Both the position numbers and the translations under genes were made by a program. Below are positions 23,645-34,903 of a stretch of 64,000 nucleotides of DNA, one piece after another; the stretch's first letter is position 1; the number at the start of each line of letters is the position of its first letter. The stretch lies in assembly GCA_038373865.1 (NCBI GenBank), contig JAXGGA010001597.1, forward strand, positions 82,625-146,624, in the 5' to 3' direction. The notes below the pieces were generated by a model. The model searched no databases and was not told where the DNA came from. It saw only the letters and a list, made by a program, of their open reading frames with translations. Source of the DNA: Uloborus plumipes. Lineage: Eukaryota > Arthropoda > Arachnida > Araneae > Uloboridae.

Positions 23645-25266
23645 CAGGGCCGGATTACTAAATAGGCAACGTAGGCAGTTGCCTATGGGCCCCGGGGTTT
23701 CAAAGGGGCCCCGAGAAATTTCTGAAGATATCCTTTTTACTTCCTTTTACGTAGTAAAGGAAGTATTGTGATCGCGAATTTTCCCCCCCTCAAATTCGCG
23801 TCTAAATTTTGTTTTTGCTCACCCCTGAATGAATGTTGAGTCGTTTTTCGACCTGTCAGCACGTGCATACGTACCTGCCAACATATAACCAGCCGAAAAA
23901 TCCTTTTCAACCACCCCTGAGTTAATTACGATGAATTTTTTCGTGACGTCTGTATGTACGTGTGTATGTGCGTATGTTTGTATGTGTGTCACAAAACTCA
24001 AATACTATATGCGGTAGAAGCTTCTAGTTTGGTATGAAGGCTCTGAGGGGGGTCTAGTTGTGCACCTCCCCTTGTGGTTGCATTCGAATGTTCCCAAGGG
24101 GGTGTTTTGCTCCTTTTTTGGGGTAAATCAGTGTTAATTTCAATGCAGATGAATTGGCACGACCACTTGGCGATATATCGCAAAGATTTTGGTCGGAAAG
24201 TGTTTGACGCCAACTTGGCGACATATCGCCAAGTTGGCGGCAAATTTGGCAACAAAATTATTTTTTGAATTTGGCGCTAATGGCGATATTTTGCGAAAAA
24301 TCCATTGAATGATGTTAAAATCGGCGATATTTAGAAAATGAATCATTGTAAAACATTTTTTTTTTTTTTTGCATTGTTTCGTGGCAAACTAGGGGTGTAA
24401 ATGTTCGAATTGCTATCTTGCTCACTCCTAGCACTATTTTAACACTAAGGCATCTGCAAAGAAATTTACACGCAAACGGAAGTAGTGTGGGACCCATACC
24501 AGATTTTTTAACAAGATGACACTGAGCTAAACGGTAAGAACATTATTTGATGCAATATGCGAATAGAACTTACGCAAGCATTCATACTGCCATCCAACTT
24601 CTTTCTCATCACCAGGGCATAATTTCTATCAAGAGGGGTGCAAGAGCACAAAAGTGCCCACAACTTATTTTTTATCCCGTGAATAACATGAATTTCGTCT
24701 AAAATGTTAAATTTCGTAAGTGCAGAAGCTTTACTCCCTGTGCAAATTAAGCCTTGCTCATCATTAACACTATACCTGTAACATGATGAATCATTATGAT
24801 TGATTATGTATTCCATAATAAACATTTTAAATGATGAAATTATATTTGCACAATCCCTGTGGAAGAAAGCTGCAGACACAGCGACATTGTCAGTGGAGAC
24901 AATCAGGGAGACGGTGTGACGAAAGACTTTTGTGATTTGGGGGCAAAAAAAAAAAAAAAAAAATATAAAACAGCTGGCAGAAAAAAAACCTATGAATCTA
25001 TAGTATTAATGTCCACATTTCTATAAATTTAAACACCTTGTATTACTGTAAGAGAGTTGCATATATATTTATTATTGAAGAATATTCTAGTGTTGCAGAA
25101 AGAAATTGGTTCTAGAAAATCTGTCGCAGAAAGCTGAAAAAAATTCTGCCACAGGGTACACAATATATATCAGTTATTTAAAATCTCATTCATCAAATCC
25201 ATATGGTGTGAAGGGGCCCACTCATTTCAAACGCCTATGGACCTCCAAATCTTTAATCCGGCTCTG
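23645..25266. mobile_element. hAT-type element, TSD ATGACGTC
   Basis: The left end CAGGGCCGGATTA matches the right-end complement CAGAGCCGGATTA. The exact 8-bp duplication ATGACGTC lies at 23637-23644 and 25267-25274. The target is the CRE palindrome at a unit boundary of the foldback array. No transposase motif is seen. A minus-strand frame of 123 codons at 24508-24879 is unrecognised. The interior contains a foreign-looking repeat from about 23733 (CTTCCTTTTACGTAGTAAAG), then a GTATGTGTG-type stretch near 23950 and a cluster of GGCGATAT/ATATCGCC motifs at 24165-24335. Confidence 0.88.
23733..23775. repeat. Palindromic repeat fragment shared with 45990-46022
   Basis: The string TTCCTTTTACGTAGTAAAGG is followed by AAGTATTGTGATCGCGAA. 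The same text occurs on the opposite strand at about 45990-46022, next to a different neighbourhood. This marks a dispersed repeat family whose other boundary I could not place. Confidence 0.6.
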
Positions 25267-26262
25267 ATGACGTCATCACAGGTGGGCCCTTGACCTTAGA
25301 AAGAAAAAATAAATCTTTCTAAATAGCTCTTTTAAAGAGCTTTCGGATGATGTATTTGAATTTTGCAATATTTGAATCTATGACGGAGTTTTAAGCAGTT
25401 AAACGAACGTATTTACCTGCAAAAGCGGCCATTTTGATGACGTCATCACAGGTGAACCCTTGACCTCAGAAAGAAAAATTATATCTTTATAAATAGATCT
25501 TTTAAAGCGCTTTCAGATAATATAGTTGAGTTTTGAAATATTTAAATATATAATGGAATTTTAGGGGGAGTTAACCAAACGTATTTACCTGTAAAAGCGG
25601 CCATTTTGATGACGTCATCACAGGTGGGCCCTTGACCTTAGAAAGAAAAAATAAATCTTTCCAAACAGCTCTTTTAAAGAGCTTTTGGATGATGTATTTG
25701 AGTTTTGCAATATTTGAATCTATGATGGAGTTTTTAGCAGTTAAACGAACGTATTTACCTGAAAAAGCGGCCTTTTTGATGACGTCATCACAGGTGAACC
25801 CTTGACCTCAGAAAGAAAAATTATATCTTTATAAATAGATATTTTAAAGCGCTTTCAGATGATATAGTTGAGTTTTGAAATATTTAAATATATAATGGAA
25901 TTTTAGGGGGAGTTAACCAAACGTATTTACCTGTAAAAGCGGCCATTTTGGTGACGTCATCACAGGTGGGCCCTTGACCTCAGAAAGAAAAATTAATTTT
26001 TTCTAAACAGCTCTTTTAAAGAGCTTTCAGATGACATATTTGAGTTTTGCAATATTTCAATCTATAATGGAGTTTTAAGCAGTTAAACGAACGTATTTAC
26101 CTGTAAAAGCGGCCATTTTGATGACGTCACCACGGAATGACCTTGACCTCCGATCAAGTGTCTCCCGGCGTTTTTTTGTCCTCCTATGTGAATTTAAGCC
26201 CCACATAAAATTTCAGACTGGTATCCGGAAGTGAAATATGTTTGCACTAACTCCACGGACTA

Positions 26263-27650
26263 TTTCATTTTGACAGCTATTCCACTTTGCCTCAAATTCT
26301 CCTACTACTAGAAAACGTCAAGAAAACTGAGATTGCATAAACTGTTTTAGTAACGCAACAGCTTATTTTTAAGTAATTTTCACAGCACTACTTAAGAAGC
26401 TGTACCGTTGGTAAAATGAAACTTAATGAATTATCCAGGATTCTAGAGATTTTCTAATTCTACTGCAGTTACTTTTTTAGTGTGTAAGTCTTTATGGAAG
26501 TTCAATTTACTAGAGATTTCCTATAAGTAGTTTTTTTTTTTTTTTACAGTGTTGAAAAGAGCTTTGCAACATTTCATATCGACTTTAAATAGTGACTATG
26601 CACAGAAAATCTCCTACAGCAAGCTCGTCACAACAAATCGCGAGAAAATATGCAAAAGCATTTGCGTGATGTTGTGTTTTTGGTTTCGGATCTGTTATGT
26701 TAACTTTCCACTACCTATAATACTACTTTCTCACGATATTCTTCATATTCTTCAAGGCCTTTCTTACGTGTTCACAATTCCCAACTCATTTTTAATGGTA
26801 ACTGTTAAAAAATTATCGTCTTTTGGAAGGTTCTCTATTAAGATTGTCAATAGTTATCTTATATATTTTGTTCATAAAATGATAGATTGCAGATACATGA
26901 CGAAGGAGTGTAAATGTATTCGTTTTTTTTAATATTTTTAAGATTAACAATCTTCATTATTGCTTAAAAGAAAAGGTAGATAAATAGTTACTTCAGAGCA
27001 AGAGTAGGATATCTTATTGTAGTTTTTAGGTTTAGATGTCTTACTGTTTCTCTGAGCCGATAATACACTTTAGTTCACATAAGTACAAAAGAAGTCTTTT
27101 GTTTCAGAGAAAAACTAGTTATTACAAATATTATTTTATATTATTAATTACAAAACATTCATTTTGCTATTAACTACTGTATGTTTCTTTATTTCTTATG
27201 CAACATTTATAAGTTGAGAGACTAGAAAATTACTGAGCAATGTTTGCATTCTATTTCTATGGTAGGATATTTCTCAATATAATGCATACCGTAAAAAGTT
27301 TTTGAAAATCACCAAACCTGTGGTATCTCAGTGAAAAATCAAGTTCACTCTTATTGGAAGGTTTGAGAAACAAATATCTAATGAAAGAAAATTATTTCTG
27401 AAATATAGTTGTACTTTAAAAACACAAAAGTATTATTAGTAATCAACACACTTTTATATTTCATTCAGTAGTAATGTATTAATAACATATAAAAAAAATT
27501 TGATAAAAATTTTAATGGTGTGTACCACCACCTTCAATACCTAAGATTTACACACTATAACACTTTTTATTTTATAACTGACATGACCCTTTAAATATGC
27601 TTATTAACACATAAAAATGAGAAATAAAATTGAAAGAAGAAGGCTCTCAA
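26263..27650. other. No recognised gene; one unassigned open frame
   Basis: An open frame of about 127 codons at 26549-26932 (+) follows a T-rich tract ending TTTACAG, which looks like a splice acceptor, but the frame opens at GTG. The product would be partly hydrophobic and cysteine-containing, with no motif I recognise. The rest is AT-rich and featureless. Confidence 0.35.
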
Positions 27651-27749
27651 CTTTACAACGCAGGTGGCCCATTCTAATGCATCAAACTCAACAACTTCTG
27701 CAAAAAAAAAAAATTAAGTCCATTAATAGAGTAATACAAGACAAAAAGA

Positions 27750-28707
27750 TTTTTCAGGTTTGATACAGCCAGCTGTTTCTGTATCTGTCGATAATATGCG
27801 TGGTTACGCTTTAGTTTGTAAAGCTCGTCACTTTTTGCAAGGCAAAAGCTGCTGTCGCGAACAGCGTACAGTTCTTCCTAACTGAGATTAATTGGGTTAT
27901 ATAGGCATTTAATCTCTAAAAGCATTGCATCATCTGTATGAAACAAAAGTCTATCAGGCGATGACGCTAAAAATGGTTCAGATGAAAGAAGAACTAATCC
28001 TGTTCTCTTTACCATATACTGGCGGTATTTTTTCTTTATGCTGTCTCAAAGCTCTCTTTACTCTTCCCATAGGCGACTGCAGCAATTCTTGATAAGTCTT
28101 TTTTTGTCGATGAAAATTGTCTGTCAACTTTTGAAAATCTGCTTGTCTTGACAGCACAGAATGCACACTTGAGCTAGTAATAAATTTCAATCTCTTATTT
28201 CTCCATTCATCAGAATTTTGAGACAGTTTTTTTCCTCAAACTCAGTCATAAAGTGGATTGATTATATGTACTGTTCAGGTAATATAAATTCCTCTGCCTT
28301 GTTTTAAAATTGCTTTCTTCCATAACAGAGCTGGAAATTCCTGCAAAAACAACCGCGGGCAACGTATTGTTTCTGTTGTACAGCACTTCCATGCTGTCGT
28401 TGAAACATCGCATTAAAGCTATGTTTGTGTTATTAAGTGCTGTCCAGTTAAACTCTGTGTACTTTAGCTAGACATTGAGTGGGTTGGGATGGCTGAACGC
28501 ATCTGATGCTTTCTGTGACTTCAGTGTAAAGGCTGGTGCCAGCTCTGATGCTTTCTGTGACTTCAGTGTAAAGGCTGGTGCCAGCTCTGAAGTCACTCAG
28601 TAGGTGCGGCATAGAGCTCTTTTTTAGAATAATCTTCAACTGCAAGAAGAAGAGCAAACACATGCTTACAACCAGTGCCCCTCTTGCACGTAGTTAGAAT
28701 TAATAAC
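27750..28707 (-). pseudogene. Broken SWIM zinc finger / YqaJ-type nuclease gene, downstream part
   Basis: Read on the minus strand, a T-rich acceptor (TTTTGTTTAG) at 28708-28709 opens an exon whose shifted frame gives TCKRGTGCKHVFALLLAVED, the CxCx5CxH core and following helix of a SWIM finger, then a YSKKELYAAPTE segment. Further on, after frameshifts, come EPFLASSPDR and MLLEIKC, then YKLKRNHAYYRQIQKQLAVS. These match the Asp and Glu-x-Lys catalytic blocks and the YYxQxQxQL helix of YqaJ/lambda-exonuclease-like nucleases. There are in-frame stops, a 42-bp duplication and a missing 2 bp in the first SWIM Cys codon, so the gene is dead. Such SWIM-YqaJ proteins are common in arthropod repeats. 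Its role is unknown. Confidence 0.75.
28502..28585. repeat. 42-bp tandem duplication inside the SWIM/YqaJ pseudogene
   Basis: Two adjacent copies of a 42-bp unit starting TCTGATGCTTTCTGTGACTT appear identical. Because 42 is a multiple of three the duplication itself keeps frame, but it lies in an already stop-containing region. Identity of the two copies indicates a recent event. Confidence 0.92.
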
Positions 28708-30398
28708 CTAAACAAAAGAAAAGGAAATTTTTAGTCATTATCTCACAATCTATAGATATTACATGTTTATCATTGGTTATTATTGGATAGTATGCTAATA
28801 TGTATAAGCAAGTAACATAGGATCATTGGATAACCAATATAATGTAAGCTATGTCATGAGCATAGTAAGATAAAAATATAAAGTGTCTACCCACTGCTCA
28901 AAACTATCTGCAGATATGCAAAATAACATACGACGGGTAGGTAATTTTTTTAGTAAGAATGCATTTTGCTTTTAACCATGTATCCATGAAAGCCAGAGGT
29001 GGATTTTATCCACAAATTAGTAAGATAACTCATGTTATAATACTGATATTAGTTAATTATTATAAAGGATGCAAATAACGAGAGCAAATGAAACTGCACA
29101 GTAGTGAATGTATCCCTCTACATGGCATGTGTGCATGCTTCTATATTATTTAGCTATTACTCATGAGTTTTAATAGCAGATAAGTTATTCCTTGCAGAAC
29201 ATTTGGAGAGGAGGAAAATAAGTTTCGCACTATTAAAAAAGAAAAATTGTTAGATTGATTAGAGATGTACTGAGTAGCACTTTGACCGAGTACCGAGTGC
29301 TCGGCCTTTCACTACCTGGCCGAGTTTCGAGTCACCGAGTACTCGGTATGGCACATTTTGCTCTATTTCTTTACCTAATAAAGTAGTTGCAACCTTTTCT
29401 TACAAATTTAAAAATGACTCAACTTTATTTCTAATGTACATTGTTGCGGAAGATTTTAATTAGCAAAACCATGGTTTTAAAATTCCCAATCTCAGTTGTT
29501 TTTACAATATTAATTTCTAAGCTGATCAGGATGTAGGCATATAAAAATCTGAAATGAATTAAAAATTTTTATTTCATCACCAAAGTCCTAAGTTGCCGCT
29601 TTTTGTTTAGAAATCCTTTCCAATTCGAAATTCCATAGAAGGTCTAAATTACGGTACTAATTTTAATTTAAGCTGTAGCTTGGATTGCTACGTATTGATT
29701 ACTATATACTATAAAAAAAAACTTATTTTCGCAAGGCTTAAATTTTTTGTGAGCCTGTTGTGATCAGGAACATTTGAGCCTCATGAAATATTTTTTCTTC
29801 GAGAACTCTTCAAATTTTGGTTCTGTTCATATAAAATTCACAAAATTTTCATTTAGCAACAAAAAACTACATCTTTATTTTCAAGGAAATTACGGCTCAC
29901 CAAAATAAGTTCTTTCACAGTACTGGAAACCCCTACCAGAGCCAAAAAAATCTTTTTTTTTTCGGGAGGGGAAGGGTGTATAGCGAAGTAAAACTTTTTT
30001 CCAATCAGTGTCAAATCATGTTATAATGAGCAAAACATTAACGAAAAATCTTAAAAGGGTAAGTTTTCATGTTACAGGTAGTACTGTAATTGAAAAAAGA
30101 AAAGGTTGGGGGAACTCACAAGTGTAAAAGGTTCAAAAGTTATGCGTTTTTAAAGAATAAAAAATTATCGCTTATACAGAATATTTCTGTACAAAATTAA
30201 TTTTTCTGCTTTTAAATGAGCAATTTTACATTACTAGAAAAAAAATCTGCAAATATAAGTAACATATACACTGCTCGACATTGAAAATGCAACACCAAGA
30301 AGGAGTGGTCAGAAATTCATGCAAATTTTACCGTAGACGCACCTCACTGAGTTATGCAAATGATATGAAATGCGCAGCTCTCCGATGCACGTGAAGTA

Positions 30399-32692
30399 GG
30401 GTGGGCCGAAAAAACACTTTTTTTTATTTCGAATTTGTAATAGCGCGGAAAAGTTGCGAATTATGAAGACAAAAAGAAGGAAAAAAAAATTATCGAAATC
30501 GGTTGATATCTTCCGATCGCGCATAAGGCCTAAAATTTGCAAAAAATGAAAAAACTTGATTTTCGCGATTTTTTTTTTTAATTTTTGAATTGGATGTTTT
30601 CAAAATGTAATAGTGCGGAAAAGTAGCTAATTGTGAAGACAAGAAGAAGGAAAAAAAATTATCGAAATCCATTGATATCTTCTGATCGCGCATAAGGCCT
30701 AAAATTTGACAAAATATGAAAAAAACTTCATTTTTGCTTTTTTTTTTTTGAAAAAATTTTGAATGAAACGTTTTCATAATTTTTTCACGCGGAAAAGATT
30801 ATAGTTATGAAGACAAAAAGAGGGATAAAAAGGAGGAAAAAAAATTTTCGAAATCGATTAATATCTTCCGGTCGTGCCTAGGGCCTAAACTTAGACAAAA
30901 TATAAAAAAACATCATTTTTGCGATTTTTTATTTAATTTTTTGAATTAGATGTTTTCGTAATGCAATAGTTTGTAGTGTTTACTAATATAGCCTTAAAAC
31001 ATTGTGCTTTGATTTTGTTTTGGTCAGTTAATATCTTCCGATTGCACATTAACCCCAAAATTACCCAAAATAATAATTTAAAAAAAGTTACATTTTTACG
31101 CGTTTTTGGTTTTTAATGATTAATTTTTGTGAAACAACCGTAGTATTTTTTGAGACAGACTGACATTAAGATAGAAAAACAAACTACCACAGGTTCAGTC
31201 GATATTATTCAGTTACGAAAAGCCTTAGAAACTCTCATGCGTAGACGTCGGGCAGCAATCCAGGCAATGTCGCTCGCCCGGCAACGGCTCTTTTCCACTC
31301 CATAGCCGCCTTCCAAGGACCACGTCAGTTGTCTGCCTATATTGGTTTTTCAGTCTGCGTTTCTAAGTAGTAATTGCAGAGTACTATTATTTAGTTCAAT
31401 GTAGCTGTTTTCATTTTGAAATTCTTGTAGTCTTCTGTAATGATGTAGTTTTCTGCTCTGTGTGAACTCAGTGATTTAACGAAAACGTTATACAATTGCC
31501 GAGCCAAATAACAAGACAAATACTCTAATAACAAGACAAATATTTAGCTGCCCCACTTTTGGTACTCCAAAAGAACTGCCATCAAACAAGCCGTCCACTG
31601 GCAAGGACATCATTAGGTGCCGTACTCAAGGAAGGTTAAATTTGGCACTAGAAATTAATAATGGTGTCTTCGCCAGTAGGCAGTTAGTTTGATGGCAGTT
31701 CTTTGGAGTGCCAAAAGTGAGGCAGCCAAGTATTTGTCTTGTTGTTAGAGTATTTGTCTTGTTATTACATAACTTTTTGTTAAATCACAGAGTCCACACA
31801 CAGCAGGAAACTACATCATTACAGAAGACTACAAGATTTTCAAAATCAAAACAGCTAGATTGAACTAAATACTAATAGTACACTGCGATTACTACATAGA
31901 AGCGTAGACTGAAAAAACAATATAGGCAGACAGCTGACATGGTCCTAGGAAAGCGGCGATGGAGTGGAAGAGAGCCGTAGCCAGGCTAGCGATGTTGCCT
32001 GGATTGCTGCCCGACGTCTACGCATGAGAGTTTCTAAGGCTTTTTGCAACTGGATAACATCGACTGAACCTGTGGTAGTTTACTTTTCTATATTATTGTC
32101 AGTCTGTCTCAAAAAATACTACGGTTGTTTCAGAAAAAAATATTCATAAAAAACCAAAAACGCGTAAAAATGTACCTTTTTTAATATATTATTTTGGGTA
32201 ATTTTGGGGTTAATGCGCAACCGGAAGATATTAACTGACCAAAACAAAATTAAAGCACAATGTTTTAAGGCTATATTAGTAAACGTTACAAACTATTGCA
32301 TTACGAAAACATCTAATTCAAAAAATTAAATAAAAAATCGCAAAAATGATGTTTTTTCATATTTTGTCTAAGTTTAGGCCCTAAGCATGACCGGAAGATA
32401 TTAATCGATTTCGATTTTTTTTTTCCTCCTATTTATCCCTCTTTTTGTCTTCATAATTATAAACTTTTCCGCGCGAAAAAATTATGAAAACATTTCATTC
32501 AAAAATTTTTCAAAAAAAATCGTGAAAATCAAGTTTTTTCATTTTTTGTCAAAGTTTAGGCCTTATGCGCGATCGGAAGATATCAACCGATTTCGATAAT
32601 TTTTTTTTTTCCTTCTTTTTGTCTTCATAATTCGCAACTTTTCCGCGCTATTACAAATTCGAAATAAAAAAAAGTGTTTTTTCGGCCCACCC
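30399..32692. mobile_element. 2.3-kb hairpin (foldback) element nested in Tc1 copy 2
   Basis: The element opens GGGTGGGCCGAAAAAACACT and closes with the complement. It is flanked by TA (30397-30398 and 32693-32694). The two halves are inverted copies nearly throughout, centred near 31600-31660, and each arm contains repeated subunits (AAGACAAAAAGAAGG, GATATCTTCCGATCGCGCAT). The central part carries matching arms with AATAACAAGACAAATA. No transposase-like frame was found. A transcript would fold into a double-stranded RNA of about 1.1 kb per arm. Confidence 0.88.
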
Positions 32693-32775
32693 TAATGTTC
32701 ATGTTGGTTTTTCTGCCAGACTAATTATCGGAGAAATTTGGTTTTTGTCTCGAAGGATACGTGCGATAGGAGGAA

Positions 32776-33806
32776 ATGCCACGCCGTCCTCAACGAAGAC
32801 ACTTCCAGCATATAGACGACTTTACAAGGGGTATGGTGATCGGACCGAGAAGGGGAGGTTGGTTCATACGTCAAATTGCAGCTGATACCCACATGGATGC
32901 AAGCACTGTGCATCGGCTGTGTCGGAGATGGTTGGAAAGAGGAAATGTAGCCACATTGAGGGGTGCAGGTGCAGCCAGAGTGACGTCAGACCGCTTAGAT
33001 CGACGGATTCACCGACAAGCTGTGGCGGACCCGCAAGTCACTTGTACGTCGATTCTGCAGCACGTGCAAATACCCTGGATGTTCCTGTGTCGACCAGAAC
33101 CATTTCCCGTCGACTGGTTGCACGTGGCCTGCAATCACGGCGCCCGCTAAGAAGACTGCCATTGACCTCACAGCACAGACTCCAACGTTTGGAATGGTGC
33201 AGGACCAGAGCGACGTGGATGGCAGAATGGCAAACCGTAGTGTTCTCAGATGAATCCCGCTTCTGTTTGTCCAGCGATAGTCATCGCATACGTGTGTGGC
33301 GTCGACGTGAAGAAAGATCGAATCCGGCAGTAACTGTGGAACGCCCCACAGCGCGACAACGTGGCATAATGGTTTGGGGCGCTATTGCATACAATTTCGT
33401 TTCACCTCTAGTTCGTATTCGGGGTGCTATGACGGCCCAACGATATGTAGATAATGTACTGCGGCTGGTGGCAATACCCTACCTTCAGGGTCTGCCAAAT
33501 GCAATTTTTCAACAGGATAACGCCCGGCCTCACAGTGCTCGAATCAGCCAACATGCTCTACGAGGTGTACAGATGCTTTCCTGGCCACCATACTCTCCTG
33601 ACTTTTCACCAATCGAACATGTGTGGGACGTGATTGGACGCCGTTTGCAGAACCTGCCACTGCCTCGTTCAGAGGACGAACTGTGGGAAATGGTTGAAAG
33701 GGAATGGAGTGCCATCCCTCAGGACACCATCCGCAGGCTTATTGACTCCATGCCTAGACGTGTTTCTTCGTGCATAGCTGTCCGCGGTGGTCCTACTTCT
33801 TACTGA
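32776..33806 (+). pseudogene. Tc1-like transposase, one-base frameshift
   Basis: This aligns along its whole length with the intact transposase at 16264-17295. Copy 1 reads GCAAGGTACCCTGG where this copy reads GCAAATACCCTGG at about 33067-33079, one base fewer, which shifts the frame after the second helix-turn-helix. Downstream the catalytic blocks FSDES, QQDNARPH and SPDFSPIEHVWD are all preserved in the other frame. A few substitutions are visible (for example L to F in SPDFSP). The enzyme would be truncated, but the element still has both ends. Confidence 0.93.
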
Positions 33807-33953
33807 GCCGACGCCGTCCTCGCTCTAAATTTTGCTTATTTATTTTGAAATAAATATCACTTATTGTTCCATGCTGTCTCTGTCTTCTTACCAAATTTCA
33901 TCAATTTCTGACCACTCCTTCTTGGTGTTGCATTTTCAGTGTCGAACAGTGTA

Positions 33954-34341
33954 TGAATATGTTTGTTTATAAAGGATAGTTACTTAACATCTACAAGATA
34001 TAATTCTGCTATGTGATACAACGCAACTGACTGTCTTATCATATGACTGCATTTGTATCTGGACTCAATTATTAGAAATTAGTACTATTTTTAATTGATA
34101 AAGCTTAAACATCTATTTTTGCTTTCAACGATATTTTAAAACTTCAAATAACGAAAATTTAGCTTGGTTGGATTACTCTATGAAAATAGTAGTTAACAAT
34201 CACAACTATAACAAAAAATTAGGTGCTTTAATTTTATCTAAAGAAAGCATTATATTGGCTACACAAATACAGGAAGCAAGATGGGACATAAATGTACTGT
34301 TAAAAGATATGATGCGTAGTAAAGAATAAAAAAAAAATTAC
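33954..34341. other. Intron sequence, no further signal
   Basis: AT-rich part of the inferred intron between the Tc1 right end and the splice donor. Nothing else is seen. Confidence 0.4.
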
Positions 34342-34563
34342 CTTGCATTCAGGCGAAATCCTTACTTTTGTTGGGTAAGTCTCCTTCTTTTTCATTTCTG
34401 CTTTTACAACAGCTGATATCTCGAAAGACGACTTGTTAGCAATCGGTTCAAGAAAGAGAATCTTACTGCCCATTTTTTCTTTGAATAATAAGGATTCTTT
34501 CTTTATTTTAGTGATAACACTATTATTTCCAGTTAGTGCTGGAAATTGTTCCGCATATTCCAT
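34342..34563 (-). pseudogene. Upstream coding exon of the SWIM/YqaJ pseudogene
   Basis: A 74-codon open frame from ATG (MEYAEQFPAL) to a GTAATT donor. It ends with a basic strand segment, VVKAEMKKKETYPTKVRI, of the kind that precedes the SWIM cysteines in SWIM/YqaJ proteins. The exon is 222 bp and in phase 0, so it continues directly into VINSN at 28707. This exon has no internal damage, unlike the downstream part. The start is the only ATG upstream in frame, but earlier exons cannot be excluded. Assignment depends on the splice inference. Confidence 0.55.
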
Positions 34564-34901
34564 TATCCAAAAATTGATAAATTAATCAAATATAATGGTT
34601 TGTTAACAATAGAAGAAACCATGGAGCATAAAAGGCCTAAATGTTTAACAAACAAGACTACTAACAATTAAAACTATAGAACTAAGATTACATAAAATAA
34701 TCAAATATAACTAAGTTATCCACTAAAACAATAACACTAAAAATAACACTAAATAAACAATATAACTAAATCATTCTAACCTAAACCACAGTTCAATAGA
34801 TTAAACTGAATGTAAATATAAGATTATTAATCTCAAAAATAGCGTAAGTAATATTCGTTAACTAATTTTGCATGGCAAACTCCATAAACAAAGCAGCATA
34901 G
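34564..34901. other. No gene seen
   Basis: Very AT-rich spacer between the pseudogene exon and the left end of the 4.0-kb element. No promoter motif is convincing. Confidence 0.4.
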
Positions 34902-34903
34902 TA

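Larger units (their letters stand above)
22434..26130 (-). repeat. Right array, about twelve inverted units, split by a hAT insertion
   Basis: Units are the reverse complement of the left-array unit. Boundaries lie near 22434, 22608, 22780, 22954, 23125, 23297, 23468 and 23638, then after the hAT element at 25267, 25438, 25610, 25780, 25952 and 26122. The arm is more than twice as long as the left one, so the element has grown or shrunk asymmetrically. Several units lack the GGGGGAGT phrase and carry AAGCAGTTAAACG instead, showing two intermixed subtypes. Confidence 0.88.
21420..26260. mobile_element. 4.8-kb foldback element built of CRE-containing repeats
   Basis: Inverted termini of roughly 130 bp begin GTCTGTGGAGTTAG on the left and GTCCGTGGAGTTAG (complement) on the right. 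They continue in matching order through CACTTCCGGATACCAG and CGCCGGGAGACACTTGATC. TA flanks both ends (21418-21419 and 26261-26262). The interior is two oppositely oriented tandem arrays meeting at about 22412-22434. The right arm is split by a 1.6-kb hAT insertion. No transposase frame is present. The organisation (inverted termini made of tandem subrepeats) is like Drosophila FB foldback elements, though sequence homology to FB is not claimed. Confidence 0.85.
30269..33951 (+). mobile_element. Tc1-like transposon copy 2, carrying a nested hairpin element
   Basis: Termini (CACTGCTCGACATTGAAAAT left, matching complement right) and TA flanks at 30267-30268 and 33952-33953 are those of the 16021-17440 family. 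The 5' leader is interrupted by a 2.3-kb element at 30399-32692. About 30 bp of leader present in copy 1 are missing at the junction. The transposase frame is broken by a single-base deletion. Apart from these changes the two copies look nearly identical. Confidence 0.92.
28708..34341 (-). other. Inferred 5.6-kb intron of the SWIM/YqaJ pseudogene
   Basis: The donor is AAG|GTAATT at 34341-34340 and the acceptor TTTGTTTAG at 28708, both on the minus strand, in phase 0. Joining the two sides brings a strand-rich stretch directly onto the SWIM cysteines, as in intact SWIM proteins. About 3.7 kb of the intron is the Tc1 copy 30269-33951. The rest is AT-rich. At 29265-29345 there is a patch of ACCGAGTACTCGG palindromes that looks like one end of a hAT-type repeat. 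Confidence 0.6.

Noticed and set aside
24508..24879. 123-codon minus-strand frame inside the hAT element
   Set aside because: No hAT transposase motif (such as the C-terminal dimerisation block) or other family could be recognised. It may be chance or a decayed fragment.
21555..26130. CRISPR-like regular repeats
   Set aside because: The units are long, contiguous and without unique spacers, in a eukaryotic context. They are tandem repeats of a foldback element.
26549..26932. 127-codon frame after a splice-acceptor-like tract
   Set aside because: It opens at GTG, has an AT-driven composition and no motif. The acceptor resemblance is only a T run with CAG.
29265..29345. Complete hAT element based on the ACCGAGTACTCGG palindromes
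   Set aside because: Only one end-like patch is present. No opposite terminus or target duplication was found.
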